From: Actinoplanes missouriensis 431
GTDB lineage: Bacteria; Actinomycetota; Actinomycetes; Mycobacteriales; Micromonosporaceae
Direction: 5' to 3'
Length of the DNA: 64,000 nucleotides
Assembly (NCBI RefSeq): GCF_000284295.1
Contig: NC_017093.1
Location: 1,984,001-2,048,000, forward strand
Every line of letters begins with the position of its first letter. The stretch's first letter is position 1. The notes beneath the pieces are model-generated. The model had not been told where the DNA came from, made no database searches, and saw nothing but the letters and a program-made list of their open reading frames with translations. Positions 1-6,905 of this stretch are shown here, piece by piece. The translations under genes were made by a program, and so were the position numbers.

Positions 1-72
1 CTTTGCCGGTGGCGCTGCGGGAGTTGTCCACGGGCTCGGCCGGGCGCCGCGGATTTGCGGCACCTTGGCCGG

Positions 73-381
73 ATGCCCGCTCCGCTGACCGTGCCGTTCC
101 GAGGCTCCGCCGCGACCGCCGCCGGCCCGCTCACCAAGGGCCAGCTCCGCGGTCCCACCTGGCAACGCCTGCTGCCCGGCGTCCACGCCCCCCGTGACCT
201 GCCACTCGACACCGGGTCCGGTGCCGCAGCCGCCCTGCTGCTCCCGCCGGGCACGGCGATCGGCGGGCTCAGCGCCGCGTACCTGTGGGGCACCGAGCTG
301 GTACGCCCGCAATCCCCGGTGTCCGTCGTCGCACCCCGCAACGGCTGGACGATCCGTGATCACCGGATCACCAGGCACTAA
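73..381 (+). pseudogene. Truncated AbiEi/DUF559-like protein, N-terminal remnant
   Basis: A reading frame of about 102 residues starts at the ATG at 73 and stops at 381. The segments GQLRGPTWQRLLPGVHAP and GTAIGGLSAAYLWG resemble the N-terminal winged-helix region of actinobacterial proteins annotated as AbiEi-type antitoxin domain or DUF559 endonuclease-domain proteins, which are usually about 300 residues long. The frame ends just after the first third, and I see no continuation in the other frames to 493. I read it as a 3'-truncated remnant; a short genuine gene is possible. Assignment rests on remembered family features only. Confidence 0.45.
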
Positions 382-493
382 TTGATGATCAGGGATTGCC
401 GACAGCACTACGCACCAGCCGGACCAGCTGGTGCGCAGTGCTGTCCACCTTGTCCGACTTGTCAGACTTGTCGTGTCGGAAGGCTCGGCCGCG

Positions 494-1291
494 CTACGAC
501 ACTGCCTTTATCAGAGACTTCGCCGCACCCATCAGCTCCGGGCCGTCGAGCAGCGTCCGGTCGTTGTGGTCGGCGCCGGGAACGACCACCTCCCCCGCGA
601 GCAGCCCCGCCCGCCGTGCCACCTCAGCGCTCTGCGTGGCCGGCACCACCGAATCCGCAGTCCCATAGACCACCACCGTAGGTGCCCTCACCTGGGAGAT
701 CTGGTCCGCCACCGGATACCTGTCACGGAGCAGCGCCCCCACCGGCAACCACGGGTAGTGCACCCGCCCGGCCGCCGCCAGTGACGTGAACGGCGATCTC
801 AGCAGCAGACCCGCCGGGGGATGCCGCACCGCGAGCGACGTGACCACCCCGGCCCCGAGGCTCTCCCCGTAGTAGACGACCGGCATGCCGAGGGTGTCGA
901 GGAACGCCCGCCCGGCGACCGCGTCCCGGTGAAGCCCGTCCTCACTGGGCCGCCCCGGATTTCCGCCGTAACCGCGGTAGTCCAGCAGCAGCACTGTCAC
1001 GCCGAGCGCCGCGAGTGCCGAGGCCAGTGGCATCCGGCCCGCACGGTTGCCGCCGTTGCCGTGGGCAACGAGCACGGAGAGTGGTCGTTCGGGCGTACCC
1101 AATGGGGGCCTGACCAGCCATGCTCCCAGCCGCAGCCCGTCGTCGGTGCGGAGGGTGACGGCGCTTGCGCCGACGGCGAGGGGTGGTGCGGCGCGGTCCG
1201 GGAAGTAGATCAACTTGCGCTGCAGGGTCCAGATCACAAGAGCAATCATGAGTACGGCCAGGGCCCCGCGCAGCAGGAGCACTCGACCCAT
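494..1291 (-). CDS. Membrane-anchored alpha/beta hydrolase
   Basis: 265 residues. An N-terminal hydrophobic helix (about 4-22) should anchor the protein in the membrane with the hydrolase domain outside or on the membrane face. The nucleophile elbow GESLG puts Ser144 as nucleophile; Asp213 (YGTADSVVP) and His242 (GADHND) complete the triad. HGNGGNR at 77-83 is the oxyanion-hole region. The layout matches BEM46/ABHD13-like serine hydrolases; the substrate is unknown. The ATG at 1291 lies only 5 bp from an iron box, so iron control is plausible. It diverges from the siderophore-interacting protein gene, which hints at a role in siderophore hydrolysis or handling, but this is inference. Confidence 0.85.
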   Translation of the reverse strand: MGRVLLLRGALAVLMIALVIWTLQRKLIYFPDRAAPPLAVGASAVTLRTDDGLRLGAWLVRPPLGTPERPLSVLVAHGNGGNRAGRMPLASALAALGVTVLLLDYRGYGGNPGRPSEDGLHRDAVAGRAFLDTLGMPVVYYGESLGAGVVTSLAVRHPPAGLLLRSPFTSLAAAGRVHYPWLPVGALLRDRYPVADQISQVRAPTVVVYGTADSVVPATQSAEVARRAGLLAGEVVVPGADHNDRTLLDGPELMGAAKSLIKAVS

Positions 1292-1295
1292 TGAG

Positions 1296-1314
1296 TTAGG
1301 TTACCCTAACCTCC
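1296..1314. promoter_or_regulatory. IdeR/DmdR (DtxR-family) iron box
   Basis: TTAGGTTACCCTAACCTCC matches the 19-bp DtxR/IdeR operator consensus TTAGGTTAGSCTAACCTAA at all but three positions. It contains the palindrome AGGTTA-ccc-TAACCT. It sits in the 43-bp gap between the divergent hydrolase (start 1291) and siderophore-interacting protein (start 1335), so a bound Fe(II)-repressor could block both promoters. Confidence 0.88.
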
Positions 1315-1334
1315 CGACTGCCCCCGGAGGTTCG

Positions 1335-2144
1335 ATGTCCAACTTCAAGATTCGTAAGCCGGTCGATCCGCATGTGCTGATGCTGGAGGTGATCGGCAGC
1401 GCGCGGGTCTCCCCGAACGTCGTCCGGGTGACGTTCGGCGGAGCGGGGCTGGACCGGTTCACGCCGCTCGGCTACGACCAGTGGTTCCGGCTCTTCCTGG
1501 CGCGCCCCGGGCAGGACTCGCTCAAGCTGCCGACCCGCACGTCCGGCCTCTGGTACGCGCAGTACCTGGCGACCGCGAAGCCGAAGCGCCCGTTCGTCCG
1601 GAACTACACGGTTCGCGCGCACCGGCCGGGCGCGCTCGACGTCGACTTCGTGGTGCACGTGGACGCGGACGGGCACAGCGGTCCGGCGAGTTCGTTCGCG
1701 CTGAACGCGAAGCCCGGTGAGCAGGTCGGCCTGCTCGATCAGGGGTGTGGGTACAACCCGCGGAGCGAGCACGACTGGACGCTGATGGTCGCCGACGAGA
1801 CGGGGCTTCCGGCGGTCGCCGGGATCTGCGAGTCGCTGCCGGACGACGCGCGCGGGATCGCCATCGTGGAGTTGCCGTCGATCGAGGACAAGCAGGACTT
1901 CCGGGTGCCGGCGGGCGTCCGGCTGGTCTGGGTGCCGCGGGACGGCGCGGACGGGGTTCCGGGGCAGCGCGCGCTCGCCGTGCTGCGGGAGACGGAGCTG
2001 CCGGGCGGGACGGTCTACGCGTACCTGGTCGGTGAATCGTCCCTGGCCACCGGCGCGCGCCGGCACCTGGTCGGCGAGCGCCAGGTGCCGAAGCAGAGTG
2101 TGGACTTCATCGGATACTGGCGGCACGGTCACGCCGCTGGCTGA
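1335..2144 (+). CDS. Siderophore-interacting protein (FAD ferric-siderophore reductase, ViuB/SIP family)
   Basis: 269 residues. The family reduces ferric siderophores in the cytoplasm with NAD(P)H to release Fe(II). The flavin-binding signature RNYTVR is present near residue 94, followed by the DVDFVVH strand and the SFALNAKPGE turn typical of the FAD domain; the second half (VADETGLPAVAG onward) is the SIP C-terminal NAD(P)H domain. The start is the ATG at 1335, preceded by GGAGG at 1326-1330; upstream in-frame codons run through the iron box and are unlikely to be translated. An iron box lies 21 bp upstream, so expression should rise when iron is scarce. The 3' end overlaps the convergent kinase gene by 38 bp. 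Confidence 0.92.
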   Translation: MSNFKIRKPVDPHVLMLEVIGSARVSPNVVRVTFGGAGLDRFTPLGYDQWFRLFLARPGQDSLKLPTRTSGLWYAQYLATAKPKRPFVRNYTVRAHRPGALDVDFVVHVDADGHSGPASSFALNAKPGEQVGLLDQGCGYNPRSEHDWTLMVADETGLPAVAGICESLPDDARGIAIVELPSIEDKQDFRVPAGVRLVWVPRDGADGVPGQRALAVLRETELPGGTVYAYLVGESSLATGARRHLVGERQVPKQSVDFIGYWRHGHAAG

Positions 2145-3393
2145 GGGCGGCGACCGCGCCGGGCAGCCACACGCTGATCACCGTTCCGCCGTCCGGCGCC
2201 TCGTCCACCGCGATCGTGCCGTGGTGGCGCTCGACGATCCGCAGGCAGGTGGAGAGCCCGACGCCGTGTCCCCGGCGGCGGGCCGGGTCCACCTGCGTGA
2301 ACATGTCGAAGACGCGGCCGCGCTCGGTCGCCGGGATGCCGACGCCGTTGTCGGTCACGGTGATCAGATGGCCGCCGTCGGTGTGCCGGCCGGCGATCTC
2401 GACGCGCGGTGCCCGTTCCGGGTGGTGGTACGTGACCGCATTGTCGATCAGGTTCTGCAGCAGCTGCCGGAGCAGGGTGGGGTCGGCGTTCAGCTCGACG
2501 TTGCCGCGTACCCGGACCTCGGCGCCGTGGCTCTCGATCAGCGTGCGCAGGTCGGCGGTGGCCGCCGCGGTGGCCTCGGCGAGGGTGACCGCGGAGCGCA
2601 CGCAGGGCGCGTTGCCGGCCTTGGCGTAGGTGAGCAGCGCCTCGACCAGCTGCCGCATCCGTTCCATCGACTCGCTCGCCCCGGCCAGCCAGCCCGCAGC
2701 GCGCTCGTCCAGGCGGTCGCCGTAGAGCTGGTCGATCAGCTCCAGGTATCCGCTGGTGCTGGCGAGCGGGCGGACCAGATCGTTGCTGACCGCCGCCGCG
2801 AATCCCTCCAGCTCCTCGTTGGAGCGGCGTAGCTCGGCGTGTGCCAGTTCCAGCCGCCGCCGGTCGCGTTCGGCCGCGGCGGTCGCCTGCTCGGCGATCC
2901 GGGTCTGCCGGCGGCGTTCGAAGAGCCCGACGAGGATCTCGGCCAGGTCTTCGAGCCGGGCCAGCTGGGCCTCGGTGAGCGACTTCGCCTCGGTGTCGAA
3001 GACGCAGAGCGTGCCGAGGGCGTAGCCGGACGGGGTGACCAGCGGGACCGAGGCGTAGAAGCGCACGGCGCCGATCCGGCCGTCGACCCACGGGTTGCCG
3101 GCGTAGATCGGGTGCCGGCTCGCGTCCGGCACGTGCGCGATCCGGCCGCCGCGGAACGCGATGGCGCACATCGAGTCGGATCGCCGGGTGGTGGACCCCT
3201 CGAAACCGACGGTGGTGAGCTGGCACTGCCGGCTCTCGTCGATCAGGTTCAGGGTCGCCGTCGGGACGTCCGCGATGGTCGCGGCGATCCGGACGACGGC
3301 GGTCACCTCCGCGTCGGCGGGGGAGTCCAGAAGCGCGTACTCGTGCAGTGCGGCGAGACGGGCCTCTTCGAGATCGAGCATCAGCGTCGGCAC
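2107..3393 (-). CDS. GAF-histidine-kinase-like sensor lacking the phosphoacceptor His
   Basis: About 428 residues from a GTG at 3393 (an ATG at 3381 is the alternative). Residues about 10-160 form a GAF domain (FYASVPLVTPSGYALGTLCVFD), followed by a coiled-coil linker (about 160-195), a HisKA-like dimerisation region and an HATPase_c domain with N-box QNLIDNAVTY (313-322), G1 DNGVGI (348-353) and G2 GHGVGL (375-380). In related phytochrome-type kinases the H-box reads SHDLxxPL; here it reads SNDLVRPL with Asn204 (codon AAC) where His is expected. The ATP-binding motifs look intact, so the protein may bind ATP and signal or scaffold without autophosphorylating. No membrane segment and no adjacent response regulator are seen. 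Confidence 0.85.
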   Translation of the reverse strand: MPTLMLDLEEARLAALHEYALLDSPADAEVTAVVRIAATIADVPTATLNLIDESRQCQLTTVGFEGSTTRRSDSMCAIAFRGGRIAHVPDASRHPIYAGNPWVDGRIGAVRFYASVPLVTPSGYALGTLCVFDTEAKSLTEAQLARLEDLAEILVGLFERRRQTRIAEQATAAAERDRRRLELAHAELRRSNEELEGFAAAVSNDLVRPLASTSGYLELIDQLYGDRLDERAAGWLAGASESMERMRQLVEALLTYAKAGNAPCVRSAVTLAEATAAATADLRTLIESHGAEVRVRGNVELNADPTLLRQLLQNLIDNAVTYHHPERAPRVEIAGRHTDGGHLITVTDNGVGIPATERGRVFDMFTQVDPARRRGHGVGLSTCLRIVERHHGTIAVDEAPDGGTVISVWLPGAVAALSQRRDRAASIR

Positions 3394-3432
3394 GACGACG
3401 GTATCGGCAGGCCGTGCACCGGGCTGAGAAGA

Positions 3433-3591
3433 CTATGTGGTCAGACCGTTGACCAGCGCCACGATGTCGCCGCGCAGGTCGGTGGCGCAGACGATCAGGC
3501 CGGCGATGACGAGCACCGCGAGCAGGACGTACTCGACGCGGTGACGGAACGACTCCACACCGGATCGGCCGGCTGGTTCAGGCGTGCCCAT
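3433..3591 (-). CDS. Small single-helix membrane protein, Flp-pilin-like
   Basis: A 52-residue frame from ATG 3591 with a purine-rich Shine-Dalgarno (GAGGGA) upstream. The product begins MGTPEPAGRSGVESF, then RHRVEYVLLAVLVIAGLIVC forms one membrane helix, then a short tail ATDLRGDIVALVNGL. The segment VEYVLLAVLVIAG followed by a DIVALVNGL tail recalls Flp/Fap pilins (A-x-EY-xLL-x-LIA pattern), but the usual GAT before the EY motif is absent and no tad/flp assembly genes are in the window. It lies between the kinase-like gene and the GAF gene on the same strand, so all three could be one transcript. Confidence 0.5.
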   Translation of the reverse strand: MGTPEPAGRSGVESFRHRVEYVLLAVLVIAGLIVCATDLRGDIVALVNGLTT

Positions 3592-3671
3592 GGATCCCTC
3601 TGGTAGTGAACGGGGATCGCCCGCGACCGGGAAGGGTCACGGGCGATCGGCGAACGCGGAGGTCAGCGGTG

Positions 3672-4178
3672 TCAGCGGTCGAGCAGCCGCACGGCACGGT
3701 GGCTGTGCTCCTCCAGCAGGGCCACGGTGGTGGCGTCGAACGAGTCCGGTTCGGGGGCGAACGCGCAGAGCGTGCCGACGACCGTGCCGCCGACGCGCAG
3801 CGGGACACCCGCGTACGAGCGGGCCGTCCCGTAGAGGTCGGCCGAGCGGAACGGACCCCACTGCTCGGCGTGCAGGTCGACGACGATCAGCGCCTTGTCC
3901 GGATTGACCACGCGCGGGCAGATCGACCACCCGGCCGGCACGCCGCCGGTCTCCGCCACCCAGCCGCTGACGCCGGTGGCGGCGGCGATCAGGACGGCGT
4001 CCGGGCGTACCAGGTTCAGCGCCACGACCGGAACGCTCAGCCGCGCCGCCACGCCGGCGACCACCGCCTGGAGCTCGTCCCGGACGGGCGCGCTGTTCGC
4101 CAGCAAGTTGGTGACCGTCTCGGTGCGTGAGTCGACCAGCACGTCGAGAGAGGTCGCCTCGTAGCCTGACTGGGGCAT
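3672..4178 (-). CDS. GAF-domain protein
   Basis: 168 residues from the ATG at 4178, with AAAGGA upstream; the open frame extends further but through the promoter of the divergent NmrA-type gene. Nearly the whole protein is one GAF domain (about 20-165): VVALNLVRPDAVLIAAATG, then SICPRVV and YAGVPLRVGGTVVGTLCAFAPEPDSF. It closely parallels the GAF domain of the kinase-like protein downstream on the same strand (GTLCVFD versus GTLCAFA), so the two may sense related ligands or redox cues. No output domain is present. Confidence 0.8.
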   Translation of the reverse strand: MPQSGYEATSLDVLVDSRTETVTNLLANSAPVRDELQAVVAGVAARLSVPVVALNLVRPDAVLIAAATGVSGWVAETGGVPAGWSICPRVVNPDKALIVVDLHAEQWGPFRSADLYGTARSYAGVPLRVGGTVVGTLCAFAPEPDSFDATTVALLEEHSHRAVRLLDR

Positions 4179-4370
4179 CCATGATCCTTTCGGTCGTCCG
4201 AGGTGCTCCGGTGAACCCTCCTCCGGGACGGGTGCTTCGCCGTACACCTGACGTTGCTGTCCGGTAGCGATCACCGTGACCGCCGTCTCATCGCATCGGG
4301 AATTATCGATGTAGTGCCCCGGTTGCACCGGCCGCAACGTCCGGTGGTGAAACCCAGGGGAGTGAGTCGG

Positions 4371-5318
4371 ATGAGCGAGAAGAAGGTCATCGCAGTCGTC
4401 GGAGCCACCGGTGCGCAGGGTGGTGGCCTGGTCCGAGCGATCCTGGCCGACCCGGACGGTGGGTTCGCGGTGCGGGCGCTGACCCGCGACGTGACCTCGC
4501 CGGCGGCGCAGGAACTGGTCAAGCTCGGCGCCGAGGTGGTGCAGGCGGACAACTACGACCCCGAGAGCCTGGTGCGGGCGTTCACCGGGGCGTACGGCGG
4601 GTACTTCGTGACGAACTTCTGGGCCCACATGTCCGCCGAGAAGGAGCTGGTGGAGGCGACCAACCTGGCGGACGCGGCCGGTCGCGCCGGGCTCGAGCAC
4701 GTGGTCTGGTCGACGCTGGAGGACACCCGGGACCACATCCCGGTGACCGGCGAGCGGATGCCGGTGCTGCAGGAGAGGTACAACGTCCCGCACTTCGACG
4801 CGAAGGCCGAGGCGGACGAGCTGTTCCGGGCGGCCGGGGTGCCCGTCACGTTCCTGCGGACCACGTTCTACTGGGAGAACCTCGCCAGCGGGTGGGGCGC
4901 CACACGCGACGCCGGCGGGGTGCTCACGCTGAGCCTGCCGATGGGTGACAGCAGGCTCGCCGGGATCGCGGTGGAGGACATCGGGCGGACCGCGTACGGG
5001 ATCTTCAAGGCCGGAAATGATTACGTCGGGCAGACGGTGCACATCGCCGGTGAGCACCTGACCGGCGCGGAGATCGCGGCGGGTTTGAGCCGCGCGGTGG
5101 GGGAGCCGGTCGTGTATCGCCCGCTGAGTCATGACGCCTATCGGGCGCTGGGATTCCCGGGTGCGGACGAGGCCGGGAACATGCTGCAGTACTACACGGA
5201 GTTCGACGAGTACTTCACCGGTGTGCGTGATCTGGAGACGGTGCGGAAGCTGAACCCGCGGCTGCAGAGTTTCGACCAGTGGCTCGCGGTGAACGGGCAC
5301 ACGATCCCGCGGGATTGA
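4371..5318 (+). CDS. NmrA-family NAD(P)-binding protein
   Basis: 315 residues, Rossmann fold. The N-terminal dinucleotide-binding motif GATGAQGGG (about 11-19) and the TRD segment at the end of beta-2 are typical of the NmrA/HSCARG atypical short-chain dehydrogenases, which sense NADP redox state or act as reductases. The usual Tyr-x3-Lys catalytic pair of classical SDRs is not evident. The start at ATG 4371 has AGGGGAGTGAG just upstream; the earlier GTG/ATG codons lack this. It diverges from the GAF gene (4178) across 192 bp. Followed by a repeat array from 5335. Confidence 0.85.
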   Translation: MSEKKVIAVVGATGAQGGGLVRAILADPDGGFAVRALTRDVTSPAAQELVKLGAEVVQADNYDPESLVRAFTGAYGGYFVTNFWAHMSAEKELVEATNLADAAGRAGLEHVVWSTLEDTRDHIPVTGERMPVLQERYNVPHFDAKAEADELFRAAGVPVTFLRTTFYWENLASGWGATRDAGGVLTLSLPMGDSRLAGIAVEDIGRTAYGIFKAGNDYVGQTVHIAGEHLTGAEIAAGLSRAVGEPVVYRPLSHDAYRALGFPGADEAGNMLQYYTEFDEYFTGVRDLETVRKLNPRLQSFDQWLAVNGHTIPRD

Positions 5319-5334
5319 TCGTTGGCGAGCTTCG

Positions 5335-5511
5335 GCGAGCCGCCGCATCGGGAGCGCGTGTTCTTGCGAGCCGCCGCATCGGGAGCGCGTGTTCTTGCGA
5401 GCCGCCGCATCGGGGCGCGCCTTTTTGCGAGCCGCCGGATCGGGGCGCGTGTTTTGCGAGCCGCCGCATCGAGACCCGGTCCACCACAGCCGGGCTCGGT
5501 GCGGCGGCTCG
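5335..5511. repeat. Array of ~31-bp GC-rich direct repeats ending in an inverted copy
   Basis: Units start GCGAGCCGCCGCATCGGG and run 5335-5365, 5366-5396, 5397-5426, 5427-5455, with a partial fifth at 5456-5480. The core GAGCCGCCGCA (5458-5468) recurs inverted as TGCGGCGGCTC (5500-5510), so the last copy and the inverted core can form a hairpin with an inner CCCGG/CCGGG stem. No spacers of varying sequence exist, so it is not CRISPR. It lies between the NmrA-type gene and the GNAT gene and may act as a transcript end. Confidence 0.85.
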
Positions 5512-5602
5512 ATCAAACCGTATCCAAACCGGGCAACTGACCACCAGCATTTATGAGCCTAGCCTCCTAGGATGGCCGGAGGCAGCGTTACGCTCGGGAC
5601 TT

Positions 5603-6241
5603 GTGATCTCCATTGCCACGCCGGCGCACCGGGACCGGATCGTCAGCTCGCTCGTCGCCGCGTTCACCGCCGATCCCGTGATCCGGCACCTCTTCCCCGA
5701 CGACGAGACCTATCCGGTGTACGCGGCCGCCTTCTTCGGTCACCTCTTCGACAAGCGGGTGCACCGTCAGTCGATCTGGATGGCGGGGGATGGGTACTCG
5801 GCCGCGATCTGGGAGCCGCCGTCCGTTCCGGCCGCGACCGTGGAGACTCACGCCACGACCATGGAGACGCGCGCCGCGACCGTGGAGACTCTCGCGCCCG
5901 CCGCCCTGCCGCCTGCCGAGTTCGCCCGGATGCGGGCCTACGACGACGCCATCCACGCCGCCCTCCCGTCGTACCCCTACTGGTACCTGGGCGTCCTCGG
6001 CACCCACCCGGACTGGACCGGCCGCCGCTGGGGTCACGCCGTGATGGCCGCCGGCCTGCGCCGCGCCGCCGAGGACGGCCTGCCCGCCGTCCTGGAGACC
6101 AGCACGCAGGGCAACGTCGAGATGTACCGCCGGGCCGGCTGGGAGGTCATCGCCACCGTCGAGCATCCGCTGCGGGCGTGGGTCATGCAGCAATCAGCGC
6201 CTCCCGCGGCTGAGGCCGTGCCGCCGTCAGCCACACGGTGA
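5603..6241 (+). CDS. GNAT-family N-acetyltransferase
   Basis: 212 residues from a GTG at 5603 (start uncertain; no clear ribosome site nearby). N-terminal VSSLVAAFTADPVIRHLFPD is typical of a GNAT branch; the acetyl-CoA-binding region is WYLGVLGTHPDWTGRRWGHAVMAAGLRRA (in two parts, about 133-160), followed by LETSTQGNVEMYRRAGW. Substrate unknown. Residues about 80-100 contain three near-copies of TVET/TMET encoded by a short tandem repeat (about 5838-5895), a low-complexity insertion in the middle of the domain. The 3' end overlaps the convergent membrane-protein gene by 59 bp. Confidence 0.85.
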   Translation: MISIATPAHRDRIVSSLVAAFTADPVIRHLFPDDETYPVYAAAFFGHLFDKRVHRQSIWMAGDGYSAAIWEPPSVPAATVETHATTMETRAATVETLAPAALPPAEFARMRAYDDAIHAALPSYPYWYLGVLGTHPDWTGRRWGHAVMAAGLRRAAEDGLPAVLETSTQGNVEMYRRAGWEVIATVEHPLRAWVMQQSAPPAAEAVPPSATR

Positions 6242-6842
6242 GGATCAGGACCAGCTCACCCAGGTTGCTCAGCCACAGCACCGCCGCCCCGGCGCCCGCC
6301 GCCGCGAACATCACCACCCCGCCGGCCAGCAGCCACGGCCAGCGGGCGCGGACCAGCAACGCGACGCCGATCCCGATCATCACGAGGATCGCGATGACGG
6401 CCGGGACGGGTGGCCCGTTCGCGGCGGCGTTCGTGTAGCGCAGCGTGTCGGCGTACCGGGTCGGCTCCAGGTCCAGCGTGACGATGTCGGCCCAGGCGCC
6501 GGCCGCGATCAGCAGCAGCGTCAGCGCGCCGAACGCGGCCGGGACGACTCGTCCGGCGAGGAACCGCACGCCGTGGTGGCGGCCCAGACCCACCGCCACC
6601 ATGATCAGCAGTGGTACGAGCAGGGCGTGGGTGACGTACCGGGGAAGGGAGAGGGACCGGAGCAGCGAGCCCTCGCCGAGGGTGCTGCCGATCGCCACCA
6701 CCACGTTGTCGTAGATCAGCGCGAGGATGACGAGGACGAGCAGGCTCAGCGTCCAGTCCGGTTGCCGCCGCCGCAGCGCGATCACGAGGCCGAGCAGGGC
6801 GATCTCCGCGACGGCGATCAGTCCGAACAGCACGCTCACCAC
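6183..6842 (-). CDS. Hydrophobic integral membrane protein of unknown function
   Basis: 219 residues from GTG 6842. About six to seven membrane helices cover nearly the whole chain (for example VLFGLIAVAEIALLGLVIAL, SLLVLVILALIYDNVVVAIG, VPAVIAILVMIGIGVALLV). Charged loops are short, and I recognise no catalytic motif. It is followed in the same orientation by none of the neighbours: upstream on the minus strand lies the P-type ATPase stop at 6906, leaving a 63-bp gap, so the two could be cotranscribed. No family assigned. Confidence 0.7.
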   Translation of the reverse strand: MVSVLFGLIAVAEIALLGLVIALRRRQPDWTLSLLVLVILALIYDNVVVAIGSTLGEGSLLRSLSLPRYVTHALLVPLLIMVAVGLGRHHGVRFLAGRVVPAAFGALTLLLIAAGAWADIVTLDLEPTRYADTLRYTNAAANGPPVPAVIAILVMIGIGVALLVRARWPWLLAGGVVMFAAAGAGAAVLWLSNLGELVLILTVWLTAARPQPREALIAA

Positions 6843-6905
6843 GACGGCTCCCGTTTCGTTGAGGGAAACGATGTTCCGTCACGGTAGACGTGCGGCCGGG
6901 TGCGG

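Noticed and set aside
382-493. Continuation of the AbiEi-like gene
   Set aside because: No frame after 381 shows the expected family sequence, so only the N-terminal remnant is reported.
5335-5480. Possible CRISPR array
   Set aside because: Units abut without spacers of varying sequence, and no cas genes are present.
3672-5516. Long 614-residue minus-strand frame containing the GAF protein
   Set aside because: Its upstream two-thirds run antisense through the NmrA-type gene and repeat array; the GAF protein starts at 4178.
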